DNA of 64,000 bases, from assembly GCA_030430075.1 (NCBI GenBank), contig JAUIGN010000016.1, forward strand, positions 1 to 64,000, in the 5' to 3' direction. The stretch is from a bacterium. GTDB lineage: Bacteria > Planctomycetota > Planctomycetia > Pirellulales > Pirellulaceae. The first letter of the stretch is position 1, and each line of letters begins with the position of its first letter. A program made the translations under genes and the position numbers. A model generated the notes under the pieces. The model worked only from the letters and a program-made list of their open reading frames with translations. It did not search any database and was not told where the DNA came from. Positions 8,670 to 15,870 of this stretch are shown one piece after another.

Positions 8670-9529
8670 ATGAAGAAAGACGAAATCGCAAAACTGGTGT
8701 CTGCTGGGATCAACGAATTGAACGCAGCCTTAGCGGAAGGGCGTTCGGTGCGTCTGGAAGAAGTGCTGAAGTTGATGGCTCGGTTCAACAAATACAGCTT
8801 CAACAACTGCCTGCTGATTGCACAGCAGTTTCTTATGCAACGAAAGTGATGGGCTTCCACGGCTGGAAAGGAGTTGGAAGGAGCGTCAAGAAGGGTGAGA
8901 AAGGAATTGGCATCACAGCCCCGCTGGCGTTCCGAAAGAAGAACGCCGCCACCGATGAAAAAGAAATCCGTGGCTTCCGTGTCGTTCACGTCTTCGATAT
9001 CAGTCAAACCGAAGGAGATGAGTTGCCGAGTCTGACACAACCGACTGGCAGTGCGGCACAGTGGATTGAACCGGTTGAACGCCTGATTGAGTTCAAGGGA
9101 ATTGACTTGAAATATGGCCTGCTTGGTGGCGGTGCTTATGGCGCGTCGTCCATCAAGAAGATTACAGTCCTTTCCGGTCTGAAGCCGCCCATGCGACTGG
9201 AGGTTCTTATCCATGAACTCGCACACGAACTCCTGCACCCGGATCGAGAGACGAGAAAGCGGTTGAAGCATTCTGTGATGGAAACTGAAGCTCAGGCGGT
9301 TGCTCAAGTCGTGTGTCAGGCTCTCGGGATGGAGGCTATCGAACATTCCGCCGACTACATTCACCTGCACAACGGTGACAGCGAAGTCTTTGCGAATTCC
9401 ATGACACGGATTCAGAAATGTGCATCCGGAATTCTCAGTGACTTGTTGGGCAACGAGCAACCGCCGGTTCGTCGAAGCGACTCTGAAAACAAAAAAGAAT
9501 CGAAACGGCAACCAACTTTGGCTGCCTAG
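8670..9529 (+). pseudogene. ArdC-like antirestriction protein with a frameshift
   Basis: The first frame (8670 onward) gives the ArdC N-terminal ssDNA-binding domain, ending FNKYSFNNCLLIAQQF. The family then continues in another frame with ATKVMGFHGWKGVGRSVKKG. The two join near 8831-8833 if one base is restored (TTTCTTATG to TTTCCTTATG gives QQFPYATK). The second frame carries the metallopeptidase site HELAHELLHP and a later METEAQAVAQVV. ArdC proteins protect incoming DNA from restriction during conjugation. The start has AGAGG 9 bases upstream. Either the gene is dead, or the read has a base error, or the two halves are made separately. I see no good slippery heptamer for programmed frameshifting. 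Confidence 0.7.
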
Positions 9530-9542
9530 CCGCAACGTTCAG

Positions 9543-9590
9543 GCGACCGCGAAACGGAATGCGAGTTGACTCCGTCCCGTGGTCGCTTTT
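9543..9590 (+). terminator. Possible terminator after the ardC remnant
   Basis: GCGACC (9543-9548) pairs with GGTCGC (9581-9586), and ACGGA pairs with TCCGT further in, with an imperfect middle. A TTTT run follows directly. It starts 14 bp after the ardC stop codon. Confidence 0.45.
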
Positions 9591-10416
9591 CTCTCAACTT
9601 TCCATCGACGTTACCCCAGCCCGCGTGCAACAGGCACTCCATCCGACTTTGCACGTACCTTCTTTCTGTATAAAAAAACGGGGTAAAGCGAATCGCCCTG
9701 CGGGCGATCTGGTCGTCGAGGCTCCTGCTCGGTTTCCGCAGACTTCATTCTGCGGAACACCTCGGCCGTCGCTTGGCTACGAACAATTCCCGACCGCGTT
9801 CGCGATCAGGACATTGCCCTTCGCCCACCCCGCCGACTCGCTTGTGCCTTTCCGTTTCACGGAAGAGTCACGCACTCATTGAAGCTGTCTGAGCCACTCG
9901 GTTGAAGCGACGTCCGCCCGTGACTGACACTTCCCAAGTGCTTTCTCGGCAGTTTCGGTCGACCGTCGTTTCAACGCTCCCGGCCCACCTCTTCAGCGCC
10001 TCTCAGTCTGGCTGGGGCCAGACTTTCGGCTTTGTTCCGCTGAACGCTCCACCGTTCCTGTACGGAACGTGACGCTCACCGCTGGGGCGGTTCGCTGCGG
10101 GCTTGAACGCCCGCCGTCTCGCTGGGACGCTCGACTCACGACCGAGCCTGCTGGGGCAGCCTGCGGTCGTCTTCCGCCTACGCTGGACGCTCCGGCGGTC
10201 AGCGGCTCACTATCGTTCGCCGCTCTCAGATTCGGGCCGCGCTACGGCCCGCTCCCCACCGGGAAAACCGGAACATACAGAGGAACATCGGATGACCCGC
10301 TGACATTCCATTCCTGATTCCATTGACTTCCTTTGTCACAAACGACTTAGGGTCGCTTGTGACTGGCAGGTGTTAGCTACAGGTGTTGGGCAACGCTTTG
10401 CGTTACACTTCGTTCT
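9591..10416. other. Hairpin-dense noncoding region inside the element
   Basis: About 825 bp with no convincing gene. Perfect or near-perfect inverted repeats are packed in it: 9692-9708 (7 bp), 9734-9757 (9 bp), 9850-9864 (6 bp), 10005-10024 (8 bp), 10053-10069 (6 bp), 10233-10251 (7 bp) and 10335-10363 (7 + 4 bp with one mismatch). Open frames crossing it are low-complexity and unlike any family. It could be a structured RNA, a single-strand origin or a decayed gene. Confidence 0.45.
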
Positions 10417-11433
10417 GTGAGTCACTATCCGTCATCGCTTCACATAGAGAGACTTTGCCCTGTGCAGAACCGTCCGATTCGATATCGAGGAACCGAGTAC
10501 CCGGTCATCGAACGTTTTCGCATCGGGGATCGCACCTACCTTGCTGTGGCAAGAATTGGTACCTCGGGACGGAGTGCATTCCAAGTATTCGACGCCAGTG
10601 CAAAGCAGATGCGAGCATTGCACATCCTGCCGAATTCATCCGGCGGCTTCGACCGCGTTCGCACTTTGCAACGACTCACGCGAGGCGATAACGAGATTCT
10701 TCAGATTCTCGAATGCCATCGTGACGGCGATTCAATCTATGTGGTTCTGCCGTGGATTGATGGATTCAACCTGCGAACTGTTTTGAGCGGGATTCGCGAC
10801 CGCAATCGACAGAGAATCGCGGCACCTGAAGCAGTGCGATTGATGAAAGGAGTCGCCCATGCTCTGCGGCATCTTCATCGCAACAAACAGATCATCCACG
10901 GCGACATCAAACCCGCCAATTTGATCCTCACGAAACGAACCAGTCTTGTGCTGATTGACTACGGCAACGCATGGACGATCGAGCGCACAACTCGGCGAGA
11001 TGAGGGCGATGGTGTGAGTGGCGTGTATGCCGCACCGGAATTCTTACGGGGTGAATCGCTCGTCAATTTTAGGGCAGACTGCTTTTCAATCGGGGTCGTC
11101 CTGTATGAAATTCTGACGGACAGGATTCCATATGACGGTCACGGTGGCAAAGTTGGAATGCTACCTGACCCCGTTCAGTCGGGGTCAAGACTGGTTCCAG
11201 CCAGCGCAATCAGCCCGGAACGAGAGAAGCTCCCGAAGCGAATTTGGCGACCGATTGACGACTTATTGAGTCACTCGTTGGCTATCGACGCCGATAATCG
11301 TTTCGAGACATCGAGTCAATGGCTCGATGGCTGGAGTTCTGCGATGAAGGAAATTCGACAAACGACCAAGGCAGGAGGCACAGAAGGAATTGGCTCACGG
11401 ATGATTGAGTGGATTCAGCGACTCCGCAAGTAG
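10417..11433 (+). CDS. Ser/Thr protein kinase-like protein
   Basis: The protein has 338 residues from a GTG start; a second GTG at 10462 is possible. The catalytic loop is HGDIKPANLIL (residues 161-171), and the Mg-binding motif is DYG at 181-183 in place of DFG. AAPEFL (205-210) matches the APE motif, and DCFSIGVVLYEILTDRIPYDG matches subdomains IX-X. The glycine loop (RIGTSGRSAF) is weak, and the usual VAIK lysine is not obvious, so the ATP site is atypical. No membrane span is seen, unlike PknB-type receptors. It converges with the HEPN/Cas4-like gene, their stops one base apart, and probably belongs to the same module. Confidence 0.75.
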   Translation: MSHYPSSLHIERLCPVQNRPIRYRGTEYPVIERFRIGDRTYLAVARIGTSGRSAFQVFDASAKQMRALHILPNSSGGFDRVRTLQRLTRGDNEILQILECHRDGDSIYVVLPWIDGFNLRTVLSGIRDRNRQRIAAPEAVRLMKGVAHALRHLHRNKQIIHGDIKPANLILTKRTSLVLIDYGNAWTIERTTRRDEGDGVSGVYAAPEFLRGESLVNFRADCFSIGVVLYEILTDRIPYDGHGGKVGMLPDPVQSGSRLVPASAISPEREKLPKRIWRPIDDLLSHSLAIDADNRFETSSQWLDGWSSAMKEIRQTTKAGGTEGIGSRMIEWIQRLRK

Positions 11434-11434
11434 G

Positions 11435-12961
11435 TCATTCCAGCTTTCGCATCTTTCGGGTCCGCTCGTGCTTGGGCTTCCAGTGAAACCGATCACCGCA
11501 ATCACAGTGAAAGACCTTTTTGCCATTGTGGAACAGCACCGGGTCGAGCGGTTCTCCGTAACGCATCGTTTTGTCTTCAAGAGCGACTGGTCTTGGATGG
11601 CCAAAGTGGCAGGAACTACAAGCATTCCCGGTGACGGGTTCCGGCGGCTGGCGATCACCGGCATCAGATTCAATGATTGCAGTTCGAGCACGCTCAAGTG
11701 CATTGTGAAACCGCTCTCGATTTTCACTGGTGTTTGGAACAGTCATTCCTTGATAGGTGTTACCGAACAGGATAACCGCGAACGGACTGTCAGCCCCTTC
11801 CGTCCTTTCGATGAGATGACAGTGGGCCATAACTCGCACGATGTGCTGCGGTAGTATTGGTCCTTCCGGTTTTCTGATGCGGTGAACCGGAATACTCAAC
11901 GTGCCTTTGTCCAAAATTCGCCTTGGCTTTCCGCTGAGCCTCCACCGCTCATCATGTAGCGGGGCTTCAGGTCGACGAACTTCGTATCCAGCCAGCAATA
12001 ACCCCCACCAGTCGACGGGTTGAAACGCATTCTTGCCCGGTACGGGATTGCATTCCGTCGCAAGCCGAGCCGCAAGTCGCCGTTCGCCGATCTCTCGCCA
12101 ACGCCGAAAAGCTCGCCTAGCAAAAACGCCCCATCCGACGAGCAGTGCAATCAGCAGGAACGGATATAGGAAATGCCCCAGCATCAGCAGTGACAAGATG
12201 ATGACAGCGACCAAGAGTCCAACCGGAAACGAAAACAGGACGTAAAGTGCATGTGGGTAGGCTTCTTCAATCGCCTCCTGTTCGTACCACGGAAGTAAGG
12301 CCAGAGAGGGCAGTTCTTCTTCCGGGTCTGAGAATCCGCCTTCGTGTGTCAATATTCCCGCTCGCGGACAGAAAGTGAACTCCGCAATCGTGGAAGCCGT
12401 TACTTCAGGGTCATCATCTGCTGCCTCCAGCAGCGGTCGTGGTTCACGTTCAATCTCTGTCGCGTAAGTTCTGCCTTCCGATTCATTCGAGGATTCTGTC
12501 TCAAACCGGGGCGATGCCTTCGGCTTTGTTTCACGCTCAGGAATCTGCGGAGCACTTGTCGTCGAACCTGTGTTTCCGGTCCGGCTTTCCATTTCCTCAA
12601 CGTGTTTGCGAACCACTTCGAGAAATACTCGTGTAGCTTTCTCTAGTTCTTCGTCAGTTGGATCGCGGCGGCGAGTATGGTGGGAAACTCGGTTTCTCAT
12701 CTCGACAGCGAAGTCGGCATTGTCGAACAATTGCCGGCCGAGGAACCGCCTTCGCATTCTCAACAGTGTACCGAGACCGTGTTTTTCCCTGTCTGTACGA
12801 AGGAAATGAGTCTTGATGATTCTCTCGACGAGCACCGCTGACTCAAGCAATCGCTTCTTGGGATCGAGCATTTCGCGAATGTAGTCGATCTCGCTGTAGT
12901 AATGCGCGATCGACTCCTGCCAGTCATCATGTTCCCCATCGTTCACGATCCAACACTCCAT
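11435..12961 (-). CDS. HEPN - transmembrane - Cas4-like protein
   Basis: The protein has 508 residues from ATG 12961, overlapping the upstream gene's end by 19 bp, which suggests coupled translation. Residues 30-125 form a helical segment with RNRVSH (89-94), the Rx4-6H motif of HEPN ribonucleases. Residues 190-210 carry TIAEFTFCPR...H, as at the start of Cas4/Dna2-type PD-(D/E)XK nucleases. Two hydrophobic spans follow at about 237-262 and 263-283. A C-terminal CSSCHFGH (448-455) could complete an Fe-S site with C198; CDC at 486-488 may add a ligand. I do not see a clean catalytic Asp and E-x-K pair, so the Cas4-like part may bind DNA without cutting. The function is unknown; defence is inferred. 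Confidence 0.6.
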   Translation of the reverse strand: MECWIVNDGEHDDWQESIAHYYSEIDYIREMLDPKKRLLESAVLVERIIKTHFLRTDREKHGLGTLLRMRRRFLGRQLFDNADFAVEMRNRVSHHTRRRDPTDEELEKATRVFLEVVRKHVEEMESRTGNTGSTTSAPQIPERETKPKASPRFETESSNESEGRTYATEIEREPRPLLEAADDDPEVTASTIAEFTFCPRAGILTHEGGFSDPEEELPSLALLPWYEQEAIEEAYPHALYVLFSFPVGLLVAVIILSLLMLGHFLYPFLLIALLVGWGVFARRAFRRWREIGERRLAARLATECNPVPGKNAFQPVDWWGLLLAGYEVRRPEAPLHDERWRLSGKPRRILDKGTLSIPVHRIRKPEGPILPQHIVRVMAHCHLIERTEGADSPFAVILFGNTYQGMTVPNTSENRERFHNALERARTAIIESDAGDRQPPEPVTGNACSSCHFGHPRPVALEDKTMRYGEPLDPVLFHNGKKVFHCDCGDRFHWKPKHERTRKMRKLE

Positions 12962-13986
12962 TCTTCGATCACTTGGATGATGTCGTCCATCGAATTTGGA
13001 CGTTCGCTGCGAAAGACAGCAGCCGACTTGGCCAAGCAATCGCGGACCAGTGATGGGATTGCAACCTGTTCGAGTTGTGAATGCTCCTGCCCGATTTCAG
13101 GTAATGCACCGACCACCGCGTGAATCCCAATCCGTGCCCAACTGTAAATGTCAGCTCGCACATCCACATCATCGGCATCCGCTTCGCCCGCACGGTACGG
13201 ATCGACGGGCCAGTCATCTGTTGAGACCGTCGGGCCATGATCAATCAATTTTGCCAGTTCAAACTCGGTGAGAATGGCCCGACTATCTGACTCCCGGATG
13301 ATGATTGTCGTCGGGTTCAATTCGCGGCGAATGATTCCCTGTCGGTGAAGCCCATGTAGGCCAAAGGCAACGTCCAGCAACAGAGTTTTCGCCTCCGCCG
13401 CTGAGAACTGCTTTCGCCCCAGACGCCTCTGCAATGGTTCACCGTCGACCCATTCATCAATCACCCAATAAAACCTCTCAACCGGATCGTGAAATGCTGT
13501 CAGGTTGCGGGCAATGTTTGGGTGATCCTGAAGCGATTCGCAGACGTTTGGATGTCGCTTGATCCAAGTGCGGCACCGCTGCTCTTCGTCGGTCGTCATG
13601 TCTCGTAGATCAAATCGCTTCCCACGAGCCTGTCGATCGAGTTCCAGATGACGCAATCGACAAACCTGAAACCGCAATCCGTTGGACGCAACAATCCAGT
13701 CGGTCAGCACCTCGGAAACCAGATACTCGTGGACAGCCGCAGCGCCGCCGTTTGAAGCAGATGCCCCCATGAGCACGCCGAGCGTCGTTTCAAGGGCTTC
13801 GGCAATTTGAGTTGCAGTGGTTCGGTAAACGGGTTTTCCAGCCAGCAAATTGTTGACGGTGCCAATTGATACGCCAGCCAGTTCCTTCAACTGCTCAACA
13901 CTCAGGCCGCGATGATCCATCGCAGCCGACAACTTGTCGACGTTGATCTCAACGGTTCTTCCGTGTTGCAGACGTTTCTTTGCCAT
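12943..13986 (-). CDS. XRE-type HTH fused to a pseudokinase domain
   Basis: The protein has 347 residues. Residues 15-75 form an XRE/Cro-like HTH (LSVEQLKELAGVSIGTVNNL, then IAEALETTLGVLMG). Residues 100-345 follow a protein-kinase fold. The HRD loop is replaced by RRELNPTTII (220-229) and DFG by EFE (241-243), so phosphotransfer is unlikely. SWARIGIHAVVGALPEIG fits the kinase C-lobe. It probably acts as a DNA-binding regulator that senses a ligand or partner through the pseudokinase. It is first in a two-gene operon with the HEPN/Cas4-like gene; the downstream active-looking kinase on the other strand may be its partner. Confidence 0.7.
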   Translation of the reverse strand: MAKKRLQHGRTVEINVDKLSAAMDHRGLSVEQLKELAGVSIGTVNNLLAGKPVYRTTATQIAEALETTLGVLMGASASNGGAAAVHEYLVSEVLTDWIVASNGLRFQVCRLRHLELDRQARGKRFDLRDMTTDEEQRCRTWIKRHPNVCESLQDHPNIARNLTAFHDPVERFYWVIDEWVDGEPLQRRLGRKQFSAAEAKTLLLDVAFGLHGLHRQGIIRRELNPTTIIIRESDSRAILTEFELAKLIDHGPTVSTDDWPVDPYRAGEADADDVDVRADIYSWARIGIHAVVGALPEIGQEHSQLEQVAIPSLVRDCLAKSAAVFRSERPNSMDDIIQVIEEWSVGS

Positions 13987-14143
13987 TGTTGGGGGAATCG
14001 CGACTTGGTTCGTGATGCAGGCAACTTGTTCGCAGATTGCATCAGCTTGAATTTAGCGTGAACCGCAGGTCGCGAATAATTCTGTCACTCCGGGTTGATT
14101 GACGTTCCCGGACAGTTGTTCCTCACCCCTGACAGGATTCGCC

Positions 14144-14533
14144 ATGCTCCAGAAAACGACGCAATGGATCACGGACCGACTTGTTGAACGAGCCTTGCCC
14201 AGCATCGGCAGCTTCATGGCTTCCGCTCTGCAACGCATGCTCATTCTCGGTCACGCAGAACATCATAACCAATTAGAAGAGCAAGCTCGACGTTATGAAG
14301 CTGCCGGCAAACCCCATTTGGCCAAGCTGATTCGAGACGAAGCTTCAGAAATGACGCTGAACGACCCGTTCAGCTCCGCTCCGGGAATCTGCGAACGCCT
14401 GACGGATGACAGCCAAAGCATTTCGGGACTGCCAATTGGACTACCGGACGCCACCACCGCGAAAAAGAAGCGGAGCAAGAAGAAGCCGGTTCAAACTGAA
14501 GATGCGGCAGACAACGGGGAACTGGCCGAATGA
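14144..14533 (+). CDS. Small hypothetical protein with lysine-rich tail
   Basis: The protein has 129 residues and starts at MLQKTTQWITDRLVERALP; this ATG was chosen over one 45 bases upstream because of the good helix start. The N-terminal half is helical and amphipathic (AEHHNQLEEQARRYEAAGK). The C-terminal half is low complexity, with KKKRSKKKP. No known domain is recognised. Its stop overlaps the start of the next gene by 4 bp (ATGA), so it heads the operon that leads to the coupling ATPase and may be an accessory transfer factor. Confidence 0.6.
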   Translation: MLQKTTQWITDRLVERALPSIGSFMASALQRMLILGHAEHHNQLEEQARRYEAAGKPHLAKLIRDEASEMTLNDPFSSAPGICERLTDDSQSISGLPIGLPDATTAKKKRSKKKPVQTEDAADNGELAE

Positions 14534-15165
14534 AGAAGCGGACTCAGTTCACCGATCGCGACGTCACTGTGCTCAGAGCACTCAGCCTGCAAGTCAGGCT
14601 TTTTGGTCAGCGTCAATTGGCCGACGCACTTTGGGCGGGCGACGTCGCCAATGCGAGGCGAAGACTCAATCGCTTCGTCGACATGGGCTTGCTTCAGCGC
14701 AACGTCGTGATGGCAAGGCCCCTGCCGGAGCTACTGAGTCCGGTTTTTGTCTGGCAGCCGGGCGACGAGAACCCGGATGCCAGCCAGATTGCATTTCAGT
14801 TGCAGAGTCGGTGGCGTTATCGAGCACTTCGTTCAACCGTCATCTTTCTGCCGACCGACATCACCGTGAATCACTTCGGTGGTCGCAACAAGGCGGTGAT
14901 GTCGGCTCAGGTGTCCCACGACCTTGGCGTTTCCGAAGTCTGGCTGTGGTTCTGCTGCAACCACCCGAGCTACGCCAAAGCATGGCGTGGCGAGAACCTG
15001 ATCACTGAGAACGAACCGGGGCAGTCAATGCCCGATGCCGTTCTCGTCGACTCAAACGACCAACCGGCAATGCTCATTGAATTCGGCGGCGACTACGAAG
15101 CCGACCGTATTGCCGCTTTCCACGACGACGCGGTCCTGCGAGGACTGCCTTATCAGATTTGGTAA
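14530..15165 (+). CDS. Replication-relaxation-like winged-helix protein (copy A1)
   Basis: The protein has 211 residues. An N-terminal winged helix (FTDRDVTVLRALSLQVRLFG, then ANARRRLNRFVDMGLLQRN) precedes a degenerate PD-(D/E)XK-like domain with MPDAVLVDS and MLIEFGGDYEADRI, ending LPYQIW. This layout matches the replication-relaxation family found on conjugative elements. The gene at 18552 has the same layout and ends LPYELW, so the two are paralogues on either side of the coupling ATPase. It overlaps the upstream gene by 4 bp. It probably binds element DNA during transfer or replication, which is inferred. Confidence 0.65.
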   Translation: MKKRTQFTDRDVTVLRALSLQVRLFGQRQLADALWAGDVANARRRLNRFVDMGLLQRNVVMARPLPELLSPVFVWQPGDENPDASQIAFQLQSRWRYRALRSTVIFLPTDITVNHFGGRNKAVMSAQVSHDLGVSEVWLWFCCNHPSYAKAWRGENLITENEPGQSMPDAVLVDSNDQPAMLIEFGGDYEADRIAAFHDDAVLRGLPYQIW

Positions 15166-15173
15166 ACGCACCG

Positions 15174-15854
15174 ATGCCTGAACAGACCTTCCGAACCCGA
15201 GACCTTGCGATCGTCGAACTCGTCCGACGCTATCGTCTCGCAACAAATCGCATCATTGCCTCGCAGCTTCTCCCCGGACGCTCGTTGAACGCCGTGGCGA
15301 AGGTGACCGCTCGGCTCTGCTCGAATCAAATCCTTCGCCGCTACGTCCTCGTTCCACCGGAAACCTACTTCCGTCTTGGTAGCCAAGCCGTTAATTCACT
15401 CGGCTTGTCAGCACGGTTCAGCGAACCGCTTGGGCCACAATCGCTACCGACCGACTACGCCACTCTGGTTTACGCCACCAGTGGCAGTGCTCGCCGTCGC
15501 CGACTCATCGCCGACGAAGTTGCCCAGTATATGCCTTGGCTTCCTCACGACTTGTCGCAGTCGCCTTACTGTGTGGACGCAAAGGGCCAACTGGAATTGG
15601 TTCGAGTAGACCTTGGTGGTTCGCCGCAGCATGTGGCCCGCAAAACAACGCAAGCGTCTCATGAACGCCTTGATGTTCCTCAGATTTCTGAGTTGGCTGC
15701 GGCCTCGCGATTCCAAGTCGTCGTTCTCACGACAAGCGAAGAGAAATCGAAAGCAATTTCTAAGGCTTTGGTTTCCTGCGGATGCACCAACGCGGTGCGA
15801 GTCCACATCGCCGTCATACCCCGTCTTTCCTTTCTGTTACTTCGAGCCAACTAA
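15174..15854 (+). CDS. Winged-helix protein, partner of copy A1 (copy B1)
   Basis: The protein has 226 residues from ATG 15174, 8 bp after the previous gene. The N-terminal winged helix is FRTRDLAIVELVRRYRLATN, then LNAVAKVTARLCSNQILRR. The middle domain has PYCVDAKGQLELVRVDLGG and ends in a strand-rich segment, FQVVVLTTSEEKSKAISKAL. The gene at 19193 shows the same order (a VDxT/VDxx segment, LxxIRVDTGxS, then ELTWIVPTHSKQRRLAEAL), so the two are likely paralogues. No enzymatic motif is clear. Confidence 0.6.
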   Translation: MPEQTFRTRDLAIVELVRRYRLATNRIIASQLLPGRSLNAVAKVTARLCSNQILRRYVLVPPETYFRLGSQAVNSLGLSARFSEPLGPQSLPTDYATLVYATSGSARRRRLIADEVAQYMPWLPHDLSQSPYCVDAKGQLELVRVDLGGSPQHVARKTTQASHERLDVPQISELAAASRFQVVVLTTSEEKSKAISKALVSCGCTNAVRVHIAVIPRLSFLLLRAN

Positions 15855-15870
15855 TCAAGGGAGTCACCTT

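Noticed and set aside
8821..8840. Programmed -1 frameshifting in the ardC-like gene
   Set aside because: The bases at the junction do not form an X-XXY-YYZ slippery site and no downstream pseudoknot is evident; a one-base deletion explains it better.
8435..9535. A 366-codon open frame antisense to the ardC-like gene
   Set aside because: It is the shadow of a gene whose two halves match ArdC; its translation has no recognisable domain.
9559..10317. Open frames on the plus strand in the hairpin-dense region
   Set aside because: Low-complexity, Pro/Arg/Ser-rich translations with no family pattern and no start signals.
11435..12961. A CRISPR-associated Cas4
   Set aside because: The Cas4-like part is interrupted by membrane spans and fused to a HEPN-like domain, and no CRISPR array or other cas gene is present.
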